DNA of 5,804 nt from an uncultured Gemella sp. (lineage in GTDB: Bacteria; Bacillota; Bacilli; Staphylococcales; Gemellaceae), in NCBI GenBank assembly GCA_927911695.1, contig CAKMQO010000236.1:1-5804 (forward strand), given 5' to 3'. Position 1 is the stretch's first letter. The number at the start of each line of letters is the position of its first letter. Under the pieces are notes generated by a model. The model did not search any database and was not told the DNA's origin. It worked only from the letters and a program-made list of their open reading frames with translations. Shown here piece by piece: positions 1 to 5,804 of this stretch. The position numbers and the translations under genes are program-made.

Positions 1-551
1 TGTGTTGTTCCATCCCATTCTTTTTTGAAGTTTTCTACATCTTTCTTATCTTTAAGCTTATAAGTTGCTGATGCTCCTACACCATTATCAGGTTTAGCTA
101 TCAATGGTAATTTTAATTTTTTAACACCTTTTTCAATGTCACCTTCTTTTTTCACTAAGAAACCTGGTACTACAGGCACTCCTGCTTTTTCGAAGTATTT
201 TTTCATCTCTGATTTATGCTTTGTTTTTTTAAGATCGTGCTCTTTTAAACCAAACACATTAAATTGTGTACGAAGTGCAGCATCTAATTCCATCCAGTGC
301 TCATTTTGTGATTCTATTCTATCAATATGCCCATGTTTGTGATATAAGAATGCAACAGCACGTTTTACTTCATCAACATCATCAAGACTATTAACTCTAA
401 AATACTCAGTTAAGGCTTCTTTAAGTCTTTGATCTAACTGTTCATATGGTTCTTCTCCAATTCCAAGTACATTAATACCCTGATTTTTTAACTCAATAGA
501 AAATTTTTGAAAATTGTGTGGGTAATATGGTGATATAACTATGTAATTCAT
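1..551 (-). CDS. ATP-grasp ligase (carboxylate-amine ligase-like), N-terminal part only
   Basis: An open frame begins at ATG 551 and runs off the window at base 1 without a stop, giving the first 183 residues. The start has a clear ribosome binding site, AGGAG, a few bases upstream, inside the 25-base gap after the preceding esterase gene, so this is the third gene of that operon. The N-terminus (MNYIVISPYYPHNF) looks like the beta-strand opening of a pre-ATP-grasp domain. Residues 80-90 read ESQNEHWMELD. Residues 149-160 read PLIAKPDNGVGA, which resembles the nucleotide-binding lysine and glycine-rich loop of ATP-grasp enzymes (Lys153 and Gly157/Gly159). The family joins a carboxylate to an amine or thiol through an acyl-phosphate; the substrate here is unknown. 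The C-terminal metal-binding and catalytic parts lie outside the window. The protein is probably cytoplasmic, since no signal peptide or membrane segment is seen. The family call is fairly sure; the specific function is not. Confidence 0.8.
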   Translation of the reverse strand, partial: MNYIVISPYYPHNFQKFSIELKNQGINVLGIGEEPYEQLDQRLKEALTEYFRVNSLDDVDEVKRAVAFLYHKHGHIDRIESQNEHWMELDAALRTQFNVFGLKEHDLKKTKHKSEMKKYFEKAGVPVVPGFLVKKEGDIEKGVKKLKLPLIAKPDNGVGASATYKLKDKKDVENFKKEWDGTT

Positions 552-576
552 AAATCTTTGTCTCCTCTTAACTTTA

Positions 577-1317
577 TTATAAATTTAATTTATCTAAAAA
601 GTATGGCATTTGAATTCTCCACCAAGGCCAGTCATGGGCAACATCTTCACCCCATACATCAAACCATGCTGGAATATTCTTTTCTTCAAATGCTCTTTTT
701 AAACTATAAAATGATGGTAATCCATCTTGTTCCCATGGACCTAACCCTGTGCATACAATAATATCAGCGTTTCTATAGTGATCAATAAACCATCCATCAT
801 TTTGATTCCAAATATTATCACTAGGTGAATTTCTATATATTAACTCATCATTTCCATATTCACCTACGAAAAATCTAGCATCATAAACTCCACTAAGTGA
901 GATTACTTTACCAAATACATCCGGATGTTGTAGGAAAATATTAAACGAGTGATATCCTCCCATACTACAACCAGTAGCCATCATTTGTCCAAACCAACCT
1001 GTTTTATGTTTAATAAATGGAATAGCTTCTTCAATAACATACTTTTCATACTGTGTATGAGCTAATGCTCTGTCATGTCCATTTTTCCAGTCGCATAACC
1101 ACGATTCACTATCGACACTTGATAATGTAAAAAATTGAACTTTTCCTTCATTTATAAAACTTTCACAAGCATGAATCATACCGAAATCATAATACTCATT
1201 ATGTGTTCCACCTGATGATGGAAACACAACAATCGGTAATCCCGCATGACCATACCTATTAAGAACCATTTCTCTTCCTAAATTTCCACTGTAATGACTC
1301 AAATTCTCTATATTCAA
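577..1317 (-). CDS. Esterase family protein, alpha/beta hydrolase (putative esterase D / feruloyl-esterase type)
   Basis: This is an intact frame of 246 residues from TTG 1317, or 251 from ATG 1332. TTG is preferred because a perfect GGAGG lies 8 bases before it, while the same GGAGG overlaps the ATG and cannot serve it. Numbering from the ATG, the nucleophile elbow is GCSMGG with Ser123. His233 (VAHDW) is the likely catalytic histidine, and Glu201 or Asp203 (PWEQDG) the likely acid. The early segment LPIVVFPSSGG (32-42) fits the first core strand and oxyanion region of the fold. Length and motif order suit the putative esterase family (Pfam PF00756), whose members cleave esters of small acyl groups. 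There is no signal peptide, so it should act in the cytoplasm. It follows a second esterase of the same fold and precedes the ATP-grasp gene with a 25-base gap. The true substrate is unknown. Confidence 0.85.
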   Translation of the reverse strand: MNIENLSHYSGNLGREMVLNRYGHAGLPIVVFPSSGGTHNEYYDFGMIHACESFINEGKVQFFTLSSVDSESWLCDWKNGHDRALAHTQYEKYVIEEAIPFIKHKTGWFGQMMATGCSMGGYHSFNIFLQHPDVFGKVISLSGVYDARFFVGEYGNDELIYRNSPSDNIWNQNDGWFIDHYRNADIIVCTGLGPWEQDGLPSFYSLKRAFEEKNIPAWFDVWGEDVAHDWPWWRIQMPYFLDKLNL

Positions 1318-1325
1318 TCCTAAAA

Positions 1326-1330
1326 CCTCC
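1326..1330 (-). promoter_or_regulatory. Ribosome binding site GGAGG that decides a TTG start
   Basis: GGAGG is followed by 8 bases and then TTG (1317-1315), ideal spacing for Bacillota. The upstream in-frame ATG at 1332-1330 shares its last base with this site and has only an A/T-rich stretch before it. The downstream TTG is therefore the likelier start of the esterase gene. Confidence 0.7.
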
Positions 1331-1348
1331 ATTTTTTAAAAAATACTT

Positions 1349-2149
1349 CTACCAATTTTCGCTAATAAATCTTAAGCACTCTGGTAAATATTTAGCCCAA
1401 CACTCCTCACTGTGTTCTCCATTAGCTACAACATTTAATTTCAACTCACTTGTAGATAAACCTGCATCAATTAGCTGACGATAATAATCTAAACTTGCAT
1501 CAATATATAATTGTTTTAGGTTACCATTGGCTAATTGCTTATCTGTATCATCTCCCTCGTTCGTTCCAACTTCTATATATACTCTTTGATCTGAGACCTT
1601 ATGTTTCGAAATAAATCTATCAAATTCTGGTTTATTCAACCAATTTGCAGATGAAAATACTCCAAGAGCCCCTACAACATCTTTATGCTCTAAACCAATA
1701 TATTGTGATATATTGGCACCTAAAGAACTACCAATCATCGCCGTATATTCTCTCTGTGGCTTAGTACGATAAGTACTATCAATAAATGGTTTAACTACAT
1801 TTACAAAGAAATCCGCATACTCGGAACCTAATCCTCCTAATGTCAGACCAAAATTTAATATTGGTAAACTTGAAAACTTCCAAGGTGCATATTCATTCAT
1901 TCTTCCCTCATTATCATTATCAATTCCAACTATTATCATTTTCGGCATGTCAGGATTTCTTTTTATTGCTGGTATAACTTTCCATGAATGTCCACTAAAC
2001 GATTCACCGCTATAAAAAACATTTTGTCCATCATTCATATACACTACAGGATAGTGTTTATGTTCATCTTGAGCATAACCTTTTGGTAAAAGAACTCTAA
2101 TACGACGATTTTTTCCCGTATATGGAACTTTTAACTCATGCTCTTTCAT
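1349..2149 (-). CDS. Alpha/beta hydrolase-fold esterase, first gene of the esterase/ATP-grasp operon
   Basis: The frame from ATG 2149 gives 266 residues ending at TAG 1349. The nucleophile elbow is G-S-S-L-G at residues 140-144, making Ser142 the likely catalytic serine. His246 (GEHSEECW) is the likely histidine, and an acidic residue around 198-201 (TNEGDD) completes a plausible triad. HYPVVYMNDGQN (32-43) and MIIVGIDNDNEGRMNEY (71-87) are typical of the putative esterase family PF00756, which includes enterochelin-esterase-like proteins. No signal peptide is present, so a cytoplasmic enzyme is expected. The ATG at 2149 has no convincing ribosome binding site. A good one lies further up, before an ATG at 2178 in the neighbouring frame, so the real N-terminus is probably about nine residues longer and cut off by a one-base indel. 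Fold and family are well supported; the substrate is unknown. Confidence 0.85.
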   Translation of the reverse strand: MKEHELKVPYTGKNRRIRVLLPKGYAQDEHKHYPVVYMNDGQNVFYSGESFSGHSWKVIPAIKRNPDMPKMIIVGIDNDNEGRMNEYAPWKFSSLPILNFGLTLGGLGSEYADFFVNVVKPFIDSTYRTKPQREYTAMIGSSLGANISQYIGLEHKDVVGALGVFSSANWLNKPEFDRFISKHKVSDQRVYIEVGTNEGDDTDKQLANGNLKQLYIDASLDYYRQLIDAGLSTSELKLNVVANGEHSEECWAKYLPECLRFISENW

Positions 2150-2151
2150 TT

Positions 2152-2178
2152 CTAATAAAAATACGCATCTCTATTCAT
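2152..2178 (-). other. Eight-codon leader frame, probably the shifted 5' end of the esterase gene
   Basis: ATG 2178 is preceded by AGGA at 2190-2187 with 8-base spacing and opens MNRDAYFY before a TAG. The stop lies two bases before the esterase ATG at 2149. One extra T in the T5 run (or in the adjacent TATTAG) would fuse the two frames into a start such as MNRDAYFLLEMKEHELKV. I favour a lost base over a true leader peptide because the ATG at 2149 has no ribosome binding site of its own. A short coupled leader peptide remains possible. Confidence 0.5.
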
Positions 2179-2216
2179 TAATATTTTCCTTTTAAATTAT
2201 TATTATTATAGCTATA

Positions 2217-2245
2217 ATTCTAACTTATTTCTCTTATAAAATCAA
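2217..2245 (-). promoter_or_regulatory. Probable sigma-A promoter of the esterase/ATP-grasp operon
   Basis: On the minus strand, TTGATT (2245-2240) is followed by a 17-base spacer and TAGAAT (2222-2217), matching the -35 and -10 consensus at four and five of six positions. Transcription would start near 2210, about 30 bases before the ATG at 2178. A perfect TATAAT at 2210-2205 is an alternative -10 but lacks a -35 at the right distance. The site lies just downstream of the dlt terminator, as expected for a new unit. In such AT-rich DNA chance matches are common, so this is moderate evidence. Confidence 0.5.
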
Positions 2246-2253
2246 TTAATTGA
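2242..2253. repeat. 12-bp perfect palindrome over the -35 box, possible operator
   Basis: TCAATTAATTGA is its own reverse complement and overlaps the proposed -35 hexamer at 2240-2245. A dimeric repressor could bind here. The sequence is AT-only apart from its ends, so chance is a real alternative. Confidence 0.3.
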
Positions 2254-2324
2254 GTGTAATTTTTCATAATTTTTCTGAAAATTAATTTTTATTGATTATT
2301 TTTATACTAGTGTAATGTTCATAA
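2253..2324 (-). repeat. Direct repeat pair upstream of the esterase promoter
   Basis: On the minus strand TTATGAACATTACACT (2324-2309) recurs as TTATGAAAAATTACACT (2269-2253), differing by one inserted base and one substitution. The copies are 56 bases apart, and the second ends within eight bases of the -35 box. The placement suits activator binding or a local duplication. No known regulator site is recognised. Confidence 0.35.
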
Positions 2325-2337
2325 TTAAATAATATAC

Positions 2338-2368
2338 AAAAAAAACGAATTACCACATGGTAATCCGT
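2338..2368 (-). terminator. Rho-independent terminator of the dlt operon
   Basis: On the minus strand ACGGATTACC, the loop ATGT and GGTAATTCGT form a 10-bp stem with one internal A-C mismatch, followed at once by a run of T (2345-2338). It begins about ten bases after the stop of the dltX frame. On the plus strand no T-run follows, so it works in the minus direction only. It separates the dlt genes from the esterase operon. Confidence 0.85.
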
Positions 2369-2377
2369 TCCTCTCTA

Positions 2378-2536
2378 TTAGAACTCACTATATACATACT
2401 CTTGGACATTTGAAAAATCCGTTAAAAAACAGTATATTATTATTCCCATTATTACTATATAAAAGAATAATACCCATAGTGTTAGTCTTTGTTTATAGCT
2501 TAATTTACTTTTTAAGTTTGTAAAGATCTCTTTCAA
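2378..2536 (-). CDS. dltX: DltX, small membrane protein of teichoic acid D-alanylation
   Basis: A 52-residue frame from TTG 2536 (or 54 from TTG 2542) overlaps the 3' end of dltD by 32 bases in another frame and stops at TAA 2378, just before the terminator. The protein starts MKEIFTNLKSKLSYKQR, has one membrane span of about 21 residues (LTLWVLFFYIVIMGIIIYCF and one more), and ends in YVYSEF at the C-terminus. This matches the DltX family (Pfam PF12459): about 50 residues, a basic N-terminus, one helix and a closing motif close to FIYNEF. The motif tyrosine (Tyr49) corresponds to the residue proposed to carry D-alanine between DltB and DltD. AGGA lies 10 bases before TTG 2536, and GGAG lies 8 bases before TTG 2542, so either could be the start. 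dltX normally lies upstream of dltA; here it is last. The match comes from memory of the family, not from a search. Confidence 0.72.
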   Translation of the reverse strand: MKEIFTNLKSKLSYKQRLTLWVLFFYIVIMGIIIYCFLTDFSNVQEYVYSEF

Positions 2537-3671
2537 AATCAATCCATCCTCTCCAACCTAGATGCATCGCATCATACATATAGTAGTCTTCATATTCTTT
2601 ACTTGAATAATCCATTACCTCTATATTATTGTTTTTAGCAATTTCTTTTAATTTATTGTAGGCTACTTGTCTCTTTTCACTGCCTATTCCTGTATAATCA
2701 CTCCATCTTCCATTAGGAGGAAGAATCGCAAACTTGATATTCAAATTCAAGTCCTTAACAATAGATAATAGTATATCTAAGTCTTCGTATTCTTTAGAAT
2801 CATCATACTTTGTATTCTTCGAGCTATCTTTTAGTTGATTATATTTAACTCTTATGTATTTATCATAATATGTATTATCAATTTGATAATCATTGTTATT
2901 AGTTCTTTCTTTAGCTTCCTCAGCTGCTTTTTTATCTAATTCGTCCCAATTATAATCAGGTGTCTTTTCTCCACTAACTGGATAGTTTTCTTTTCCTTTA
3001 TTTTTATAAAAGTTTAATTTATTTTTTAGCACATAAAAGTAATTATCAAGTTTTATAAACTCTCCTGTAAATTTATTGCCTTTACCTTCTAAAAAATATC
3101 GTTTATAACTTTTATACTTTTTATTCAGTTCCTTATTTGTAGATGAAAGTTCTATAACCCTATTAATAAATTTTTCTTTGGTCTTATAACTAATTTTGTC
3201 ATTCTTCATTGTATTGTACACATGTTCGCTAGAAATTCTAGATAGAAATGCATCCTTTAAAATACCATTCTTGTTATCAAACCACTGAATAGATTGAATC
3301 ATTACTATTTCATTATTTTTCACATCATTCCCTATTGATCCAATTGTAGCAGCATGAATAATATTTTGGGAATTTCCTACCCCTACTTGCATTATATTAA
3401 AATCTTCATAGTTGAATATTTTCTTAGGGTGATAATTCTCATTAATAGTCGTTGTTAACTCTGAAGACCCCAAAAGTAAAAGTGTTCTAGGAGTCATATT
3501 TTCGACTATTATATCTCTACTTTTATACTTTTCAAAAGTAGTGCTATACCTAACACTATTATCATTAGTTTTATAATAAGTTTGAATCTTCTTTAGAAGG
3601 GTTATATCTAAAATTACAAGTGTAATTAATACCAATACTATTGATATTAAAAATGCTTTTAATCTTATCAT
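2505..3671 (-). CDS. dltD: DltD, D-alanyl transferase to lipoteichoic acid
   Basis: This intact frame of 388 residues is close to the usual DltD length of about 390-420. Residues 5-25 form an N-terminal membrane anchor and the rest should lie outside the cell. The serine of the SGNH-like active site is in LLLLGSSEL (64-72, Ser70). The partner Asp367 and His370 lie in MYDAMHLGWRGW near the C-terminus. DltD takes D-alanine delivered across the membrane through DltB and DltX and esterifies it to teichoic acid. ATG 3671 follows the dltC stop by four bases, and AGGA at the end of dltC serves as its ribosome binding site, so the genes are tightly coupled. The middle part (about 150-300) is lysine- and asparagine-rich and less conserved. 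No frame damage is seen. Confidence 0.95.
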   Translation of the reverse strand: MIRLKAFLISIVLVLITLVILDITLLKKIQTYYKTNDNSVRYSTTFEKYKSRDIIVENMTPRTLLLLGSSELTTTINENYHPKKIFNYEDFNIMQVGVGNSQNIIHAATIGSIGNDVKNNEIVMIQSIQWFDNKNGILKDAFLSRISSEHVYNTMKNDKISYKTKEKFINRVIELSSTNKELNKKYKSYKRYFLEGKGNKFTGEFIKLDNYFYVLKNKLNFYKNKGKENYPVSGEKTPDYNWDELDKKAAEEAKERTNNNDYQIDNTYYDKYIRVKYNQLKDSSKNTKYDDSKEYEDLDILLSIVKDLNLNIKFAILPPNGRWSDYTGIGSEKRQVAYNKLKEIAKNNNIEVMDYSSKEYEDYYMYDAMHLGWRGWIDFERDLYKLKK

Positions 3672-3675
3672 GATT

Positions 3676-3909
3676 TTATTTCCTATTTTCTATATATGAA
3701 ATTACCTTATTTGGTGTATCGATTTCTTCATATGTTACTTCTGTTGGAGCTATGCTTAGTCCAAAGATTTCTTCGATTTTTACTAACATTTCTACAAAAG
3801 CTAAAGAGTCCATTAACCCTTCTTCTTTCATGTTTATGTCTAAATCTTCTCTTACTACTTCGTCTTCACAGATTTCTTCTAACATTTCTAATACTTGTTC
3901 TTTTATCAT
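3676..3909 (-). CDS. dltC: DltC, D-alanyl carrier protein
   Basis: DltC is a 77-residue acidic carrier protein. Ser35 in the motif MDSLAFVEML (33-42) is the attachment site for the 4'-phosphopantetheine arm, on which DltA loads D-alanine as a thioester for DltB. Length and the DSL motif are typical of the family. ATG 3909 is preceded by AGGAG with good spacing, and the gap from the dltB stop is 21 bases. dltD starts four bases after its stop. It acts in the cytoplasm at the inner face of the membrane. The frame is intact. Confidence 0.96.
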   Translation of the reverse strand: MIKEQVLEMLEEICEDEVVREDLDINMKEEGLMDSLAFVEMLVKIEEIFGLSIAPTEVTYEEIDTPNKVISYIENRK

Positions 3910-3930
3910 GCTTGTTCTCCTAACTCTTTA

Positions 3931-5089
3931 TTATTTTTTTAATACATGACTTATTAGTTTATATGGTTCTCCTGAGAAGATATATAAACCTATTATTACT
4001 AAGTTGATCGTTATGAACCAACTAAGTACTTTGTACCATGTTTCGTTTTTATTCTTTTTGTAAAATTTACTTTTCTTTTGATAGTACTCAAATCCTGCCA
4101 TAAGTATTCCATGATAGAATCCATATACTATATAGCTTATTGTTAAACCATGCCAAAATCCCATAAGAACCATGTTTACCATATAGGCATACATTACTGT
4201 ATTTTAGTCTTTTTTTGAACTTTTTTTTCTTTGTTGCTTCCATAAAGACTCTTGAGAATACGAAGTCTCTAAGCCACGTTGATAGTGTTATGTGCCATCT
4301 ATTCCAGAAGTCTTTTATGTCTATACTTAGGAATGGTTTGTTGAAGTTCATCGGTATTCTTATTCCTAAGATGTTACTACTACCTACCGCCATTAAACTG
4401 TATCCTGCAAAGTCGAAGAATAAGTACAATGTATATAGATACATGTATTTTAATGAATAGAAAAATGTCCCATTGTTTGTTAAACCTACTAAGTAGTGAT
4501 AACTTAGTGTTGAGAATACTATTTTATATAGTAATCCTAATATTAGTCTGTAGACTCCTTCTCCAGCTAATTCTAAGTACTCTGTCCTCGGCATTCTTTC
4601 TTTTATTTCACTCATAAACCTTCTACTTCTGTCTATAGGTCCTGCGCTTACTGTTGGGAAAAATAGTAGGAATTGTACATATTCTACAGCACTGATTTTT
4701 TCTTTTATTAACCCGTCTGATATTTCTATCATAATTTGTATTGTCTTAAATGACATATATGATATTCCTATAAAGGCTAATAGGTGTAAGTGCGTTGTTG
4801 CGAACACTTTGTTTATTACTAGTGGTAATATCGATAGTATTACTAATATTTTTAAGTGTTTTTTACTTTCTGTTTTTTGAGCTATTAATACTAATATGTA
4901 TTCAAATAGAATAAATCCTACTAGGTACACTAACATTATCGTACTTTTACCATATACCGCTATGGCAAATATTACTGATAGCGCTAAGATATAATATTCT
5001 ATTTTTTTACCTAGATAGTTTATTATAAATCCTATGATTAGTGCTATAGCTAAGAAAAAGAAAAATTCATTTCCGTCAAAGTAGCTCAT
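3931..5089 (-). pseudogene. dltB: DltB, MBOAT-family D-alanyl transferase, split by one extra base (probably a read error)
   Basis: DltB is the membrane-bound O-acyltransferase that takes D-alanine from DltC and passes it across the membrane. ATG 5089 follows AGGAG by 10 bases. Residues 1-295 read through in one frame, with several membrane helices, FFPTVSAGPIDRSRRF (143-158) and DFWNRWHITLS with conserved His266. The frame then breaks at the A4 run at 4205-4202. The rest continues in the next frame to TAA 3931, including VLMGFWHGLTISY with the likely catalytic histidine (His313 after correction). The second frame is closed by TAA just upstream, so the shift must lie in that A-run; removing one A gives RLNTVMYAYM and a protein of 385 residues, close to normal. 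The downstream piece has no ribosome binding site and is not a separate gene. As written the gene is broken. Confidence 0.92.
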
Positions 5090-5090
5090 T

Positions 5091-5804
5091 CTATACTAAC
5101 TCCTTTAACTTTTTCTTATCTATTTTTCCGTTGTTGTTTAGTGGTATTTCTTCTAAGAATACTATTTTTTTTTGGTATCATATATTCTGGCACTAATTTT
5201 TTTAGTTCTTGTTTTATTTGTTTTGTTACTTCGAAGCGTTTTTCTATTTCTTCGTTGTATACTACAAATGATGTCAATGCTTTTACTTTTCCATCTTCGT
5301 AGCTTGGCACTGTCGCTGCTTGGCGTATTTTTTTATTTTTAAGTAGATTATTATCTATATCTTCAAGTTCTATTCTGTGACCATGTAGTTTTACTTGAAA
5401 GTCTATGCGCCCTTCACAAAACAGCATACCGTCTTTGAAGTATCCTAGGTCTCCTGTTAGGTAACTTCTTTCTTCTTTTCCGTCTACTTCTCCTAGACCA
5501 AATTTTTCGTTTGTTATAGCATCATTTTTGAAATATCCTTTTGCGACAGTATTTCCTGTAATTACTATTTCACCTTTATTTTCTTCATCTGGATTTGCTA
5601 GGTGTACTTTTGTACCCCATTTTACTTCTCCTACTGGTAGGTTCTCATAGTAATTTTTTATCACTTCTTTTGTTATTTCTACCCATGTGACCATTACTGT
5701 TGACTCTGTTGGCCCATAAAGTATTTATTACCTGTGCATTTTCAAAGTTTTGGTGGATTTTTCTACTGTTGTGCTAAATAGTTTTCTCCACAAAAGACGA
5801 ATTG
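5091..5804 (-). pseudogene. dltA: DltA, D-alanine--D-alanyl carrier protein ligase, C-terminal part with four frame breaks
   Basis: DltA is the adenylate-forming (ANL) enzyme that activates D-alanine with ATP and loads it on DltC. About the last 237 residues of some 500 are present. The main unbroken stretch (5694 to about 5175) contains SYLTGDLGYF (core motif A7) and CEGRIDFQVKLHGHRIELED (A8). Further up, QFVFCGE, KLFSTTVEK, IHQNFENAQVINT and YGPTEST (A5) appear in turn in different frames. Each junction falls in a homopolymer: T4 at 5782-5785 and T5 at 5758-5762 (one base short), A3 at 5718-5720 and T9 at 5165-5173 (one base too many). Correcting the last restores IPKKIVFLEEIPLNNNGKID, with the catalytic A10 lysine codon near 5124-5126, and TAG at 5091-5093. 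That stop lies one base before the dltB ATG. Sequencing error is more likely than decay. Confidence 0.92.

Noticed and set aside
136..342. Plus-strand frame opposite the ATP-grasp gene
   Set aside because: The minus-strand frame is open throughout, has a strong ribosome binding site and an ATP-grasp motif; the plus frame is a shadow.
1331..1344. Perfect 14-base A/T palindrome (ATTTTTTAAAAAAT) between the two esterase genes as a terminator
   Set aside because: It has no G or C and no real loop; it is a T-run beside an A-run in AT-rich DNA, and the genes are closely spaced in one unit.
2338..2368. Bidirectional terminator
   Set aside because: Only the minus strand has a T-run after the stem, and no plus-strand gene needs one.
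2440..2475. Imperfect inverted repeat GTATTATTC / GAATAATAATATAC as an RNA structure
   Set aside because: It lies in the codons of the DltX membrane helix and is simple AT-rich sequence; chance is sufficient.
3696..3923. Plus-strand open frames opposite dltC, with a leucine-rich product
   Set aside because: They are antisense shadows of the acidic DltC codons, with no ribosome binding site or recognisable protein.
3931..4194. A separate 87-residue membrane protein on the minus strand
   Set aside because: Its sequence (GFWHGLTISY and following) is the C-terminal part of DltB, its ATG has no ribosome binding site, and one base joins it to the upstream frame.

Overview
The window is AT-rich and codes on one strand: every gene I can support lies on the minus strand. 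It carries the 3' part of a dlt operon, which puts D-alanine esters on teichoic acids, so the source is a low-GC Gram-positive bacterium (Bacillota). The base composition and protein style suggest a Gemella-like or Staphylococcales/Lactobacillales-type organism, but the genus is a guess.

Reading along the minus strand from 5804 down, the first unit is dltA (5' part outside the window), dltB, dltC, dltD and a small gene overlapping the 3' end of dltD that I identify as dltX. A good intrinsic terminator at 2338-2368 closes the unit. DltA activates D-alanine and loads it on the carrier DltC. DltB, DltX and DltD move the alanyl group across the membrane to lipoteichoic and wall teichoic acid. dltX has no ATG start (TTG) and is easily missed. 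It usually lies upstream of dltA, so its place at the operon end is notable.

After the terminator a second unit begins, with a probable promoter at 2217-2245, a 12-bp palindrome over its -35 box and a direct repeat upstream. It encodes an alpha/beta-hydrolase esterase, a second esterase, and the first 183 residues of an ATP-grasp ligase that runs off the window at base 1. The gaps are 15-31 bases and the second and third genes have strong ribosome binding sites, so the three genes look like one operon. The substrate of this cassette cannot be read from the sequence.

The window carries at least five single-base reading-frame breaks, four in dltA and one in dltB, and probably a sixth at the 5' end of the first esterase gene. 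All sit in or beside homopolymer runs, and three fall within about 70 bases near the right edge. Removing them restores well-conserved protein, so homopolymer sequencing error is likelier than real gene decay. No tRNA, rRNA, CRISPR array, insertion sequence or origin was seen.
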